Shown: positions 16,698 to 26,309 of the stretch, in pieces
How the letters are laid out: each line of letters opens with the position of its first letter
Numbering within the stretch: position 1 is the stretch's first letter
DNA from: Planktosalinus sp963977065
Lineage (GTDB): Bacteria > Bacteroidota > Bacteroidia > Flavobacteriales > Flavobacteriaceae
NCBI GenBank assembly: GCA_963977065.1
Contig: CAXBNF010000006.1
Location: 51,720 to 115,719 of the forward strand
Reading direction: 5' to 3'
DNA: 64,000 bases
Position numbers and translations under genes: made by a program
Notes under the pieces: generated by a model
Databases searched by the model: none
Told to the model about the DNA's origin: nothing
Seen by the model: the letters and a program-made list of their open reading frames with translations, nothing else

Positions 16698-19562
16698 TTA
16701 TCTTCCGTTCAACACAAATGGTGCCCAGTACATAGGTGCGCTGTATTTTTCACCTCCTTCTCCTTTTGCCATTGCTCGTTTGATGAAATTAATAGCTTCA
16801 AAACTATCCATATTTTCTTTAAGCATCAACCTGAATAAATTTTTCATTGTGAGTGCTGTGCTATAATCGTCCACTGCCCAAAGAGAAAGTAACGTATTGT
16901 TTGCGCCGGCGACCAGAAATGCAGAGTTGAGACCGTTGATTCCTTCGCCTTCCGTTAGTGCTCCCAGGCCGGTATCACATGCACTTAGAATCGCAAGATC
17001 TGCTTCCAGTTTGAAATTGGCTATTTCGGGGGCGAGTAAAAAGGTGTCTTCATTACCATCCCCTTCATTGGGTTGAGACATCATTACCCCACTAAATTCA
17101 GGGATAATATCTGTTGTAAAGCCGTGTGAAGAAAGCATAATTATTTTGTAATTTTTGAGTTCGCCGCTAGTGTTGAGCTTTTTGATATAGCTTTCTTTCA
17201 TATCCATACCGGTGACTACTTTTATTTCAGGATCAATTTCTCCTACATATTTTACCTCGTCCAAGGTACCCTTAAGATAAGTAGCACCTCCAAATCCCAT
17301 TTGTTCCAGTTCTTTCTTAAAATTGAAATTGCTTCGTTCAATTTTACGGTTGATGCTTTCGCTGATAGCAAAAAAATCATCAATACCCCTTGCAGTACCT
17401 TTTACATTGCCGCTTGGCTGATAGATGGCGCCTCCCATTGCCAGTGCTGGTTTTCTGTTTGGGCTGTAATTTCTGTCATTTAAAATTTTCCAAACACTCA
17501 CAGAGGGGATGTATTTTACGTTATGTGTTTCAATTAGGTAATTACCATTTGGAGAAATAAAAGCTTCAAATGGTAAATAGTTTAATTGATTACTCGGACT
17601 GATGATGATGTTTTTCTTTGAGTTTAAAAGCGATTGAACGGGTGAAAGCGTAAAGAGATACCATTGCTTTAAAAAAGAGTTTCTAGCTTGAGTGAGTTCA
17701 GGTTCTGTGGCTTTTAATAAATCCCTTGTCCAATCTATTTGTTTTTTAAAATCATCGGCATTGAAATTCTGCTCCATGCTTTTATAAGTCACGAAATTTC
17801 CATCAACGATATCATTTGAATAGCCTTGCATAAAAGAATTGTAGGAGGGTGGTATTTTCTTTGTCTTATCGGTCCATTGTTTTTTCATTTTAATCCAATC
17901 TTCAATGGGGTAGCTATGAAAAACCTGGGCACTATTTTGTGTGATAGCATTGATGATGACCTCACCGGGTGCTGCCAAAGTGTAATAAAGCAACAAGTCA
18001 TCAGGACCCAGCATTTCTTGGGCTTCTTTTAGTGTTGCCTGAGGTGTGTTGGGCCTCAAGCGATCTCTCAGAAACTGACTGCGGTTGTTGTCCTGCACTT
18101 CAAACAATTGAGCCGCATTACCCACTTTTTCATAAGCCATAACCAATCCGTAGTAGGAGCTGCTTCGGTTGTTCATTAAAGTAAGTCGCTGTTTGGGTTC
18201 CAGTGTTTTTTTTACTCTTTCAGTTAAGTCGATGGCTTGTTTAAAATAAGTCGCTGCCTCTTCATAATTGTTGTCATACATCATCAAATAGCCCATGTTG
18301 TTTGAGGTAACTTCAGCGAGTATGTAATTTTCTCTTGCTATATAATAGTTATAACTCTCTTGAAAGGTTTTTCTTGATTCCTCTTTTCGACCTTGTTGCC
18401 AGAGTGCCACAGTATAATTTCCTTTTATTTTATTCGCAAGTTCTTCATCATTAGATTTTATGGCTAATTGCAAGGCTTCATAAATAAGTTGTGTGCCCCG
18501 TGCCTGATCTGCCGGTAAAACACTGTAAAGCAACTCACCGCCCAAAATACTTTTTGCTTGCGCTCTATAATAGTCATTGTCAATTTTGTTTGCAACGGAA
18601 AGCAGATCGTTTGCTGTTTGAACACTTTCCTTTTCCATTCTAAGTGATAACTGAAAACCGATTTTAGAAAACTGAAACCCGGCTTCGTGTGCTGTGGGTA
18701 TTTTCATGTGCCTTAATTCGTCAATTGCTTTGTTGATATTGAGAAGTGCAATGTTGTATTGGTAATTCACATCGTTGAGATATGATTTTGAATTGTATGC
18801 CACTGCTCTTAAAAATCGCAATTGCTCCTTATAAGGTTCTGATTTTGTTAAAAAGCTATCAAAACCGTCAATAGCCTTATCCGGTTCATAGCGCATATAA
18901 TCTCTGAATGCTTTTGAATACACACTCACAATTTCTATGAGTGGGTTGTGGGGTCTTTTCAGGTTGAGATTGCTAACAGCTCTTTCAAAACCGGAGCAAT
19001 CTTCTCCATTGTAATGTGCTCCTAAACAGTTTGCATAGGTTGTTCCATCTGTGTTGTTATTGCTGCGGTATTCTTGAGCAATGCGACCGGCCATTTTTTG
19101 AAATTCTTGAAGATCGGGTCTGTTTGCCATTTCCAAAACCACCTGCGCGTCCTTTATTGCGTGTTCCAGAATATATTCTGTGTTTCCTAATTGAAATGCC
19201 CAGTGTAAATATTTTTCAGCCAGGTCATTTCTTTTTAGAGTATAGTGCATTAGGGCCGCCAAATAATAAGCACCGGGATCGACCGGGGCAAACTGAAGCA
19301 TGGCGTTGTATTGTTCTTCTGCCTGATTGTTTTGGCCACGGCATAGAAAGTAATACCCATAGAGTGCATATCCTGCATAATCGTCTCTATAGTTTAAAAT
19401 GAGTTCTTCAGCGCTTTGCTTCATATCTTTGTAACTGCGGTTTTCAATAGCAGCTAAGAACTTATTAATTAGTGTGTTGTATTCTGGAATAGCTTGTTGA
19501 GCTGAAAACGTATTGACGAAAAAAACACTTGCCAGAATACTTAAACTTATTTTCTTTAGCAT
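16698..19562 (-). CDS. exported TPR-CHAT caspase-like protein
   Basis: A 954-aa protein with a signal peptide (MLKKISLSILASVFFVNTFSA), a long TPR-rich region (roughly residues 30-500) and a C-terminal CHAT domain (about 610-950). The caspase-type dyad is visible: His813 in LSSHGFTTD and Cys862 in LSACDTGLG. CHAT proteases are often activated effectors; this one is predicted to act in the periplasm or outside the cell. It is the last gene of a three-gene minus-strand set, 15 bp after the propeller gene. Substrate and trigger are unknown. Confidence 0.88.
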   Translation of the reverse strand: MLKKISLSILASVFFVNTFSAQQAIPEYNTLINKFLAAIENRSYKDMKQSAEELILNYRDDYAGYALYGYYFLCRGQNNQAEEQYNAMLQFAPVDPGAYYLAALMHYTLKRNDLAEKYLHWAFQLGNTEYILEHAIKDAQVVLEMANRPDLQEFQKMAGRIAQEYRSNNNTDGTTYANCLGAHYNGEDCSGFERAVSNLNLKRPHNPLIEIVSVYSKAFRDYMRYEPDKAIDGFDSFLTKSEPYKEQLRFLRAVAYNSKSYLNDVNYQYNIALLNINKAIDELRHMKIPTAHEAGFQFSKIGFQLSLRMEKESVQTANDLLSVANKIDNDYYRAQAKSILGGELLYSVLPADQARGTQLIYEALQLAIKSNDEELANKIKGNYTVALWQQGRKEESRKTFQESYNYYIARENYILAEVTSNNMGYLMMYDNNYEEAATYFKQAIDLTERVKKTLEPKQRLTLMNNRSSSYYGLVMAYEKVGNAAQLFEVQDNNRSQFLRDRLRPNTPQATLKEAQEMLGPDDLLLYYTLAAPGEVIINAITQNSAQVFHSYPIEDWIKMKKQWTDKTKKIPPSYNSFMQGYSNDIVDGNFVTYKSMEQNFNADDFKKQIDWTRDLLKATEPELTQARNSFLKQWYLFTLSPVQSLLNSKKNIIISPSNQLNYLPFEAFISPNGNYLIETHNVKYIPSVSVWKILNDRNYSPNRKPALAMGGAIYQPSGNVKGTARGIDDFFAISESINRKIERSNFNFKKELEQMGFGGATYLKGTLDEVKYVGEIDPEIKVVTGMDMKESYIKKLNTSGELKNYKIIMLSSHGFTTDIIPEFSGVMMSQPNEGDGNEDTFLLAPEIANFKLEADLAILSACDTGLGALTEGEGINGLNSAFLVAGANNTLLSLWAVDDYSTALTMKNLFRLMLKENMDSFEAINFIKRAMAKGEGGEKYSAPMYWAPFVLNGR

Positions 19563-19577
19563 AATGAATTATTTTAA

Positions 19578-21053
19578 TTATTGGCAGCTACCGCTGTGCC
19601 GGTCAGTACTGGTTCTGTTTGTTGTTCTATGCTCCTTGTTAATGTTTGCTGTCCACTGGTCACCCGATGTAGTTATAGTAAAAAACGAGACTACCGGAAA
19701 CTGGTTATTCACTTTTTGGGTCTCAGCAATTTTCTTAAAGTCTAATTGATTGCCTTGAGAATCATAGGTAATAACGTGAAAATTCTGATGTTCCAAATTC
19801 CCTTTTTGATTTTTAGTAACTCGAAGTACAACAATATTCCCGTTTGAACAGTTCATCAATCTACCAATGGCATATTCTGTTGGATTGCCAATGCGGAATT
19901 GTTCATTTTTAACAAAAGCCAGATTGCTCACATCCACACCCATTGCTTTGTTATAATCAAATGTGTAGGTTGCTGGAAGCGGAATAAATTTTGTAATATA
20001 CTCCTGAAACCAGCTGGGTTTCATAGCTTCTGCTGTTTCTTTTTGCTGTTTTTGAACATAGGCATGTTGTTCGTTTTTCTGTTCTTTACGCTTTTGGTTT
20101 TCAGCTTCAGATTCAGTAAAGTTGATTGTTCCCAATTGCTTGCAGTCTGAGTGGTTTTCACGTATTAGCACATATTGGTATGCAAATTTTGCACGATCGC
20201 CGTCCCGCACGTTGTATTTCATAACCCAATGCTCCTCTCCCGTATTTCCATAAACAAAAGAAGGAAAATCTGCACAAAAATCTTTGTATGGAAAGTGGCT
20301 TTGAGCACTGTTGCCTGATAATTTTTTGCCTGTTGAATTGCCCAATTCAATAAAATAACGCCATTCTACCTCTCGCCCTTTTTTATTTTTTGAGTTCCAG
20401 CTATATAGGGTCACTTGTCCAGGCGGTAAGTGGTTGTCTCTCCAGGTAGCAGCAGGAAGTTTGGTGTCTGTTACTTCTTTGGTTTCAATGTTGAGGTATC
20501 TAAAGGTATTGTCTCTTGTGAAAAGTATAAATTTGTGGTCGTTACTCATAGTGGCCTTGTTGATATACTCCATTGAGAGAAATTCTACAAATGAAGTGTT
20601 TCCGTCCTGTTTTACCCTGTAGAATCCCTGATAAAATCCTTCAGAAAAAAATACCATCCAGCCCTGGGAATCATAACCCAGAATTTGTTTTACCCTTCTG
20701 TCCTGAAAATCGGGAAATAAATCGACATCTTCAATATCCAACATATATCTTTGATATGAGCCATTTGCGATATAGACAAATTCACTTAAATCTGGTGCGG
20801 CTCCAATAAATTCAAATGTGTTGTCTTGAACAGCTTTTCCATCTTTTAAGGGTATTGGAGAAGATTGTATGAGTTTACCATCAGCCGTATTCCAAAGGGT
20901 AATTCTGTCATAACCAACAATGAGCACTTTAGAACGGTCTTCATTAAAAGAGATTCCAAGGTTGTTTTTTTCATACCACTGGTGTAACTCGTTTTGAGCA
21001 TTTGAGTTTGCTGTAAAGAGAGTGATTAATAGAAGGCATAAAAAGCGAATCAT
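19578..21053 (-). CDS. exported WD40/beta-propeller-like protein
   Basis: A 491-aa protein with a signal peptide (MIRFLCLLLITLFTANSNA). The N-terminal 280 residues contain WD-like blades such as RITLWNTADGKLIQSSPI and FILFTRDNTFRYLNIETKE. A charged helical stretch (about residues 300-340, KRKEQKNEQHAYVQKQ) separates a second beta-rich region. No enzymatic motif is seen. It lies 2 bp after the MORN gene and 15 bp before the CHAT gene; a sensor or scaffold role for the CHAT protein is inference. Confidence 0.7.
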   Translation of the reverse strand: MIRFLCLLLITLFTANSNAQNELHQWYEKNNLGISFNEDRSKVLIVGYDRITLWNTADGKLIQSSPIPLKDGKAVQDNTFEFIGAAPDLSEFVYIANGSYQRYMLDIEDVDLFPDFQDRRVKQILGYDSQGWMVFFSEGFYQGFYRVKQDGNTSFVEFLSMEYINKATMSNDHKFILFTRDNTFRYLNIETKEVTDTKLPAATWRDNHLPPGQVTLYSWNSKNKKGREVEWRYFIELGNSTGKKLSGNSAQSHFPYKDFCADFPSFVYGNTGEEHWVMKYNVRDGDRAKFAYQYVLIRENHSDCKQLGTINFTESEAENQKRKEQKNEQHAYVQKQQKETAEAMKPSWFQEYITKFIPLPATYTFDYNKAMGVDVSNLAFVKNEQFRIGNPTEYAIGRLMNCSNGNIVVLRVTKNQKGNLEHQNFHVITYDSQGNQLDFKKIAETQKVNNQFPVVSFFTITTSGDQWTANINKEHRTTNRTSTDRHSGSCQ

Positions 21054-21055
21054 AA

Positions 21056-21784
21056 TTACATATTTTTGATTAAATCATCCTTTTTATAGTATCCTTTACT
21101 TTTTAAGCTGCCATCACTATTGAACCACATACCCAAGCCTTCGCGTTTGTTTTTCTTCCACATACCTATGTAGTAACTACCGTCATTGGCGTAGGTATAT
21201 TTTCCAAAACCTTCCCGATCCCATTTATTCATAGCGCCCTGATACATACTATTGCTTTTGAAAATATGAATTACCGGAGTGGTGGGCTGAGATTTGTTGA
21301 AGTACCCTAAAATCATTTGTCCGCCTTCTGTTTGTAACATTCCAAATCCATTGATACAGTTTCCTCTGCAATTGACGCGGTTACTGCTGTTTGATGTAAA
21401 TGCCACTTCAACCACTTTATCCAAAACATCGTTCTTGTAGGTTTGTGCCCAGGCAAGTTCAGAACCGACCATTTTAAAAGCGTTGCCATGGGATTGGTTG
21501 TCCTTTTTCTCAAGAAGTGTCATTTCACCTGTAGTAGGAACTTCAAACATTTGAAATCCATTTGCAAGTCCTTCAATACTAAAATAGTTATAGGTTTTTG
21601 TGCCATCTCCTTTGATGTTGTAGTTTGGCCCAATGAGTTTTTCATTCATAGAAAAACCATATAACATACCGCCTTGCCCGTCGTCCATTGCTACAAATGA
21701 AACCTGATCAAGCTCCTTTTCTGATACTTGTGCAATCGTAAGCATTCCGCTTAATAAAAACACTATACATGCAATTTTTTTCAT
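21056..21784 (-). CDS. exported MORN-repeat protein
   Basis: A 242-aa protein starting MKKIACIVFLLSGMLTIAQ, a signal peptide; an upstream ATG-like start is less likely. The C-terminal third carries MORN-type repeats, for example GFGKYTYANDGSYYIGMWK and GLGMWFNSDGSLKSKGYYK. The middle contains a CRGNCINGFGM motif with two cysteines that could form a disulfide outside the cytosol. It is the first gene of the CHAT set. MORN repeats often bind lipid or act as modular spacers; no function is assigned. Confidence 0.75.
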   Translation of the reverse strand: MKKIACIVFLLSGMLTIAQVSEKELDQVSFVAMDDGQGGMLYGFSMNEKLIGPNYNIKGDGTKTYNYFSIEGLANGFQMFEVPTTGEMTLLEKKDNQSHGNAFKMVGSELAWAQTYKNDVLDKVVEVAFTSNSSNRVNCRGNCINGFGMLQTEGGQMILGYFNKSQPTTPVIHIFKSNSMYQGAMNKWDREGFGKYTYANDGSYYIGMWKKNKREGLGMWFNSDGSLKSKGYYKKDDLIKNM

Positions 21785-21968
21785 AATTAATTGGTTTTTA
21801 AGTCTTTTCAAATATCTTCAAACACGCTTTTCAATACCATAAGGCAGTTGCCTTATTTTTTATAAACACGTTTAGGAAATTTCTATGCATGCATATAAAA
21901 CAAGGTCTAAATCCGTTCTGTCATTGATTATTAATCTTTATCTTGCCATGAGTTAAATAGCATAAGAA

Positions 21969-22988
21969 ATGAGAAAATTATACACTTCAAAAATTTCCGG
22001 ACTGGGAAGTTATGTTCCTGAAAATGTGGTTACTAATGACGATTTGTCCAAAATGATGGACACCAATGATGAATGGATACAGGAACGCACAGGAATACAA
22101 GAACGACGCTGGGTAGTACCCGGAAGCGGGGAAACCACTTCCTCTATGGGAGTCAAAGCTGCAAAAATTGCCATAGAACGTGCAAAAATTTCTAAAGACG
22201 ATATTGATTTTATCATTTTTGCCACTTTGAGTCCTGATTATTACTTTCCCGGACCCGGGGTGCAAGTGCAGCACGCCCTGGATATCAAAACTGTTGGGGC
22301 GCTGGATGTGCGTAATCAATGCTCAGGTTTTGTGTATGCACTTTCTGTGGCCGATCAATACATTAAAACAGGTATGTATAAAAACATATTGGTAATTGGT
22401 TCTGAACTGCATTCGCACGGATTGGATAAAACCACGCGTGGCAGGGGAGTAACCGTTATTTTTGGAGATGGTGCTGGAGCCGTTATTTTAAGTCGTTCTG
22501 AGGACGATAACAGAGGCCTTTTATCCACACATTTACATTCCCAAGGCGAATTTGCAGAGGAGCTTTCGCTCATTGCACCGGGAATGGGAAAGCGATGGGT
22601 CAACGATATATTAAAAGATAACAATCCTGATGATGAATCTTACTTTCCATTTATGAACGGGCAGTTTGTGTTTAAAAATGCTGTTGTTCGTTTTTCGGAA
22701 GTGATTATGGAAGGCCTTGAAGCCAATGGTTTGAAGAGAGAAGATATCAATATGTTGATTCCACATCAAGCCAATTTGAGAATTTCTCAGTTTATTCAAA
22801 GAAGCTTCAGACTTTCAGACGATCAAGTGTATAATAACATTATGCATTATGGAAATACCACAGCAGCTTCCGTTCCCATTGCTTTAACTGAAGCCTGGGA
22901 AAATGGTAAAATAAAAGAGGGTGATTTGGTGGTGCTTGCCGCTTTTGGAAGTGGCTTTACCTGGGGGAGTGTGATTATGAGGTGGTAG
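21969..22988 (+). CDS. 3-oxoacyl-ACP synthase III-type ketosynthase (FabH paralogue)
   Basis: A 339-aa thiolase-fold enzyme with a complete Cys118 (RNQCSGFVYAL), His266 (LIPHQANLRI), Asn296 (MHYGNTTAAS) catalytic triad, so it condenses acyl groups. It could start fatty acid synthesis, but its sequence (for example ELHSHGLDKTTRGRG) resembles the FabH-like paralogues many Flavobacteriia carry beside the housekeeping copy. It stands alone, with divergent MORN/CHAT genes upstream and convergent hydrolase genes downstream. The precise substrate is unknown. Confidence 0.88.
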   Translation: MRKLYTSKISGLGSYVPENVVTNDDLSKMMDTNDEWIQERTGIQERRWVVPGSGETTSSMGVKAAKIAIERAKISKDDIDFIIFATLSPDYYFPGPGVQVQHALDIKTVGALDVRNQCSGFVYALSVADQYIKTGMYKNILVIGSELHSHGLDKTTRGRGVTVIFGDGAGAVILSRSEDDNRGLLSTHLHSQGEFAEELSLIAPGMGKRWVNDILKDNNPDDESYFPFMNGQFVFKNAVVRFSEVIMEGLEANGLKREDINMLIPHQANLRISQFIQRSFRLSDDQVYNNIMHYGNTTAASVPIALTEAWENGKIKEGDLVVLAAFGSGFTWGSVIMRW

Positions 22989-23081
22989 TGAAAAAGACTT
23001 TAGATGTAAGATTTTAGAAGGTAGAAAATGATTGCTATTCACAAAAACTGCCTACGGCTACTGATCACTAACCACTAAATC

Positions 23082-24023
23082 TTAGTTGTTTAGACCATTT
23101 ATAAAAACAGCAATCTTGTCAACCAACTCCGTCATAATGGGTCTTTGTGGCTCGTTGTATGATTTTGCATTTTCAATGGTGTCCCCTTTTGTAATTTCCT
23201 TAAAGACATGATTCATTCCTTCAATAAGATACATTTCTGCCAGCGGTTTTGCCTGATGCAATAATCTGGCTTCTTCAACATCTGTTTGTATATCTTCGGT
23301 TCCGTTTAAAATTAAAACCGGTATATCCAGTTTGGCGATTTCGGTTCTTGGATTGTATTGCATCCAACTGTAAATAAAGGGTTGAACACTTTCCCTAAAA
23401 ATGGATGACAACATCACACTGTAATTTTTTACGGCTCCGGTTTCGCGTAACTCATTAAAGTTTTTTCTTGCTTCGTCTGCCAGTTCCGGGCTTTGCCTTC
23501 TCAATTGTTCAACAATTACATTATCAATTTGCTGACCGGCACCGGCGATGGAGATAAATGCATCTGCACCATTTTTTGCGGCTACCATACCCACTAACGA
23601 ACCTTCACTATGCCCTGCAATAACAAGATGTGAAAATCGATTGTCACCCTGAAAATGTTCCATCACTACAATAGCATCATCAATAAAATCATTGAAATTG
23701 ATGTCTTCTTCTTTTAAACGACCTTGCCGGGCAAGTTTAACCAGCCTTTTATCAAATCTGAATGTGGCAATTTGTTGTTCTGCCAGACTTTCGGCGAGGT
23801 GTTTTAATGAATTATTTCTCATATTAGGCTGATTGCCATTGCGGTCTGTGGGACCGGAACCCTGAATGATAATGACAAGCGGAGCCCGATTTTCAGTTTG
23901 TGGTAGCAGCAACGTTCCTTCTATTAAATTTGTGAGCGTGATTTCTTCCTCGGTGTAGTTTTTTTCCTGAGTAAAGCCAAAAGTAAAAACGAAGATTGTG
24001 ATTGTTGTGATTATGTTTTTCAT
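23082..24023 (-). CDS. secreted alpha/beta hydrolase
   Basis: A 313-aa serine hydrolase with a signal peptide (MKNIITTITIFVFTFGFTQ). The oxyanion-hole region is IIIQGSGPTDRNGN, the nucleophile is Ser139 in AGHSEGSLVG, an acid is likely in LNGTEDIQTD and the catalytic His in IEGMNHVFKEIT. It belongs to the family of dienelactone hydrolase-like exported esterases. It ends a five-gene overlapping operon and overlaps the previous gene by 4 bp. The substrate is unknown. Confidence 0.88.
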   Translation of the reverse strand: MKNIITTITIFVFTFGFTQEKNYTEEEITLTNLIEGTLLLPQTENRAPLVIIIQGSGPTDRNGNQPNMRNNSLKHLAESLAEQQIATFRFDKRLVKLARQGRLKEEDINFNDFIDDAIVVMEHFQGDNRFSHLVIAGHSEGSLVGMVAAKNGADAFISIAGAGQQIDNVIVEQLRRQSPELADEARKNFNELRETGAVKNYSVMLSSIFRESVQPFIYSWMQYNPRTEIAKLDIPVLILNGTEDIQTDVEEARLLHQAKPLAEMYLIEGMNHVFKEITKGDTIENAKSYNEPQRPIMTELVDKIAVFINGLNN

Positions 24024-24502
24024 GAAAAGTTGTCTTTATAAGATAGAATAACGTTTTTTGCTTCACTTTCTTTTTGTGTTCCGAAAAGAATTTTCTTTCC
24101 TGATTTAAGAATCACTTGTATGCCTTTGTTGCCTTTAACATTAAATGCCTTTCCATTAAACCCCCATCGAATGCCCCAACCCCCAAATTCTTTTAAGGGG
24201 CTGTATTCTCTTACATAACATTCTGAAATATCTTGCCAGGAAAGAGACTTTTTTCCGAAAGGGAAAAAACGATAGTGAATGCCCTTTGCATCGATAGTGG
24301 TTTCTAAACGTAACATATAGATAAACAGGATAGCTCCCACTGTGATGAGGACAGGTATCAAAACAGGCCAGAACATTTCTTCTCTAAATGCAGCTTCATT
24401 AAAAACCATATAAAGTGGAATTGCTGTGGCTGCTATTACAATAATCAGGATGAGTTTTACCCACCACTGGTCAAATCGTTGGGTTTCTTTAAATGGTTTC
24501 AT
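24020..24502 (-). CDS. PH-like membrane protein
   Basis: A 160-aa protein starting MKPFKETQRFDQWW, with two transmembrane helices (about residues 18-55) and a C-terminal domain with short beta strands such as GIQVILKSGKKILFGT, like bacterial PH-type domains. ATG at 24502 is preferred over an upstream TTG. It overlaps SdpI-like upstream by 14 bp and the hydrolase by 4 bp. No function is assigned. Confidence 0.72.
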   Translation of the reverse strand: MKPFKETQRFDQWWVKLILIIVIAATAIPLYMVFNEAAFREEMFWPVLIPVLITVGAILFIYMLRLETTIDAKGIHYRFFPFGKKSLSWQDISECYVREYSPLKEFGGWGIRWGFNGKAFNVKGNKGIQVILKSGKKILFGTQKESEAKNVILSYKDNFS

Positions 24503-24848
24503 CAGAATCAAATTTTTGTTTTAGTTTTTTTTCGGTTGATATTAATAAGAATATCACAGAAAGTATAATGACAAGAAGTGCTAACATCATACTTAGCATA
24601 TTGTTTAGCGATATAAAAAGGCTTAGTGTAGCGATAAAAATCATATAAATACCTTGTCTAATCATTTCTTTTGAAGAATAGATTTGAGCAAAATCCCATT
24701 TTTCCTGCGATGACATAGATTGTCTGGTACGATATCCATAGAGTGGATTAATTTTTTTAGGTGGTCGTTTGAGCATAATGAAACCTGCCAGAATATAAAC
24801 AATTCCACATAAACTTAATACCAGAAAAAAGGGATTATCAAAGGCCAT
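24489..24848 (-). CDS. SdpI-family membrane protein
   Basis: A 119-aa protein with three hydrophobic segments and the SdpI signature around NPLYGYRTRQSMSSQEKWDFAQ. In Bacillus SdpI is an immunity and signalling protein against the SdpC toxin; many other members have no known role. It starts 1 bp after the preceding membrane gene. A protective function in this operon is inference. Confidence 0.82.
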   Translation of the reverse strand: MAFDNPFFLVLSLCGIVYILAGFIMLKRPPKKINPLYGYRTRQSMSSQEKWDFAQIYSSKEMIRQGIYMIFIATLSLFISLNNMLSMMLALLVIILSVIFLLISTEKKLKQKFDSDETI

Positions 24849-24849
24849 T

Positions 24850-25428
24850 TTACAAAATCATTAATAAAACTTTAGAAACAATTTCTGCGACAATTATTGC
24901 GAGTATAAACATAATGATGTGTTTGGTTTCTTTTAGGTTGGTGGCTACTTTAAAGCCGTTATAGAACAAAATGATAAGCCATACAAAAACCCCTATGGCT
25001 AAAAGTGACGATATTGACAAGAACAAGATTATTTCTGGTGTAAACTGCAGATTAAAAGGATTTGAAACAGCTTCCAGCAGTGGTTCTGTTTTTAAATAGG
25101 CCCAGTTATTGATGTTCAGGGGCATCATAAAATACGCCGGTATTTTTACAATGAGCGAAAGATTAAAAATATCTATCAGACGTGTTTTAGAATTGATCCA
25201 TTTTCCCACAGGATAAAAAACCAAAACAATGCTTACTATATTAATTATAGATTGAAAAGCAGCTGTTTTAAAAGCAACGTTCTGCCCAAAATGCGTATCC
25301 AGCACACCGTCAAAATGGGTGTTTGTCAACGATGCAAAGACAACTCCGGCAATGGCTGTCATAAGGCCAAACAGGAGTAATTGTTGTTCACTGTATCGTG
25401 CAAAAGGATTAAAGAGTAGAGTCTTCAT
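24850..25428 (-). CDS. Yip1-like multi-pass membrane protein
   Basis: A 192-aa protein with about five transmembrane segments (for example LLLFGLMTAIAGVVFASL and IILFLSISSLLAIGVFVW). Its layout, FNPFARYSEQQLLLFG followed by hydrophobic helices, resembles Yip1-domain proteins. It overlaps the DUF2089 regulator gene by 20 bp out of frame, so translation is probably coupled. Function is unknown. Confidence 0.72.
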   Translation of the reverse strand: MKTLLFNPFARYSEQQLLLFGLMTAIAGVVFASLTNTHFDGVLDTHFGQNVAFKTAAFQSIINIVSIVLVFYPVGKWINSKTRLIDIFNLSLIVKIPAYFMMPLNINNWAYLKTEPLLEAVSNPFNLQFTPEIILFLSISSLLAIGVFVWLIILFYNGFKVATNLKETKHIIMFILAIIVAEIVSKVLLMIL

Positions 25429-25699
25429 TAGTTTGCAATTGTTTTATTTTTTCAATAAGGTCATCCAGTCGGTTTCTTATGGTGGGGTAGCTTATGTTCA
25501 TTTGTTTTGCCATTTCTTTGAGGCTGCCACTATTGAGTAAAAATTTAAGAATAAAATCTTGTTCCTCTGAAGCAAGTTTTAAAAATACAGGCATGGAATA
25601 ATTACCACTCACAAGGGTTGAACAAGAGTCACAACGCAGTTGAGAAACTTTTAAAGCATCTTCACACGCAGGACATTGAATGGGTAATTTTGGATTCAT
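25409..25699 (-). CDS. DUF2089 zinc-ribbon HTH regulator
   Basis: A 96-aa protein with a four-cysteine ribbon (CPACEDALKVSQLRCDSC) and a C-terminal sigma-like HTH (LKEMAKQMNISYPTIRNRLDDLIEKI). This arrangement matches DUF2089 proteins. It heads the operon that runs through the membrane genes to the hydrolase, and is the likely local regulator. Confidence 0.87.
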   Translation of the reverse strand: MNPKLPIQCPACEDALKVSQLRCDSCSTLVSGNYSMPVFLKLASEEQDFILKFLLNSGSLKEMAKQMNISYPTIRNRLDDLIEKIKQLQTNEDSTL

Positions 25700-25857
25700 T
25701 GTTTAATAAAGTTAAAGCAAATATAAATAAAATTTAGTTTTTATCCCTAAAAAATTAAATATTTTAAATGCTGTGTTATTTTGCTATAAATATATTTTTT
25801 TTGGTCTTTGTCCATCGAAGCCCTTAATTAGAAATGAAAAAAAATAACAGAACAATT

Positions 25858-26121
25858 TTAAACCAATCTTTTATTTCTAAAAGCAATACCAGAACCCGAT
25901 TTTAGGTATTTTTCAAAATTATAAGCTGTGTATTTATCAGTGAATGTTATTTGTGTAACAATTGAAACTGGTAATTTCATTTCGGTTGATTTTACGAAGC
26001 CTTTGTTGTGTTGTTCAAATCTTCTTTTTAGGTTATCTGTACAACCTGTATAAAAAGAATTGTCATTACAAAGCAAAATATAGACAAACCAAAGCTTTTC
26101 GTTATTTACATACATAAACAT
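25858..26121 (-). CDS. GIY-YIG nuclease-domain protein
   Basis: An 87-aa stand-alone GIY-YIG domain (UPF0213/YhbQ-like). The motif reads VYILLCNDNSFYTGCTDNLKRRFEQHNKG with the Tyr, Arg and later Glu (FEKYLKSGSGIAF) of the active site in place. ATG at 26121 or 26115 fits the family start better than the longer frame. It sits just outside the left boundary of the ssrA element, before two hairpins. Such small genes are often next to tRNA or rRNA genes in Bacteroidetes (recollection, not checked). Confidence 0.85.
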   Translation of the reverse strand: MFMYVNNEKLWFVYILLCNDNSFYTGCTDNLKRRFEQHNKGFVKSTEMKLPVSIVTQITFTDKYTAYNFEKYLKSGSGIAFRNKRLV

Positions 26122-26178
26122 ATTTTTAAGTAGAGTTTTAAAAATATGAAAAAATTTAACTGGTTTATTACCAATCAA

Positions 26179-26309
26179 ACTTTAGTTTTCTTTTAAAGAA
26201 AAACCGGTGGACTTCGTCCACCGAAGCCCTCTCCAAAACTTTATAAAACTGCAGGAATGAAAAAGCCCTCCTACGCTTTTTCGTAAACTCAAAAGCTTCG
26301 GAGGGCGAA
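26179..26309. repeat. two hairpins left of attL
   Basis: Hairpin 1 is GGTGGAC-ttc-GTCCACC at 26206-26222. Hairpin 2 pairs GCCCTCC (26265-26271) with GGAGGGC (26300-26306). The phrase GTCCACCGAAGCCCT recurs in degenerate form near 25810. These lie between the GIY-YIG gene and attL, where the ancestral ssrA 3' end would have abutted. A terminator role for the ancestral ssrA transcript is possible. No gene is seen from here to the integrase. Confidence 0.5.
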
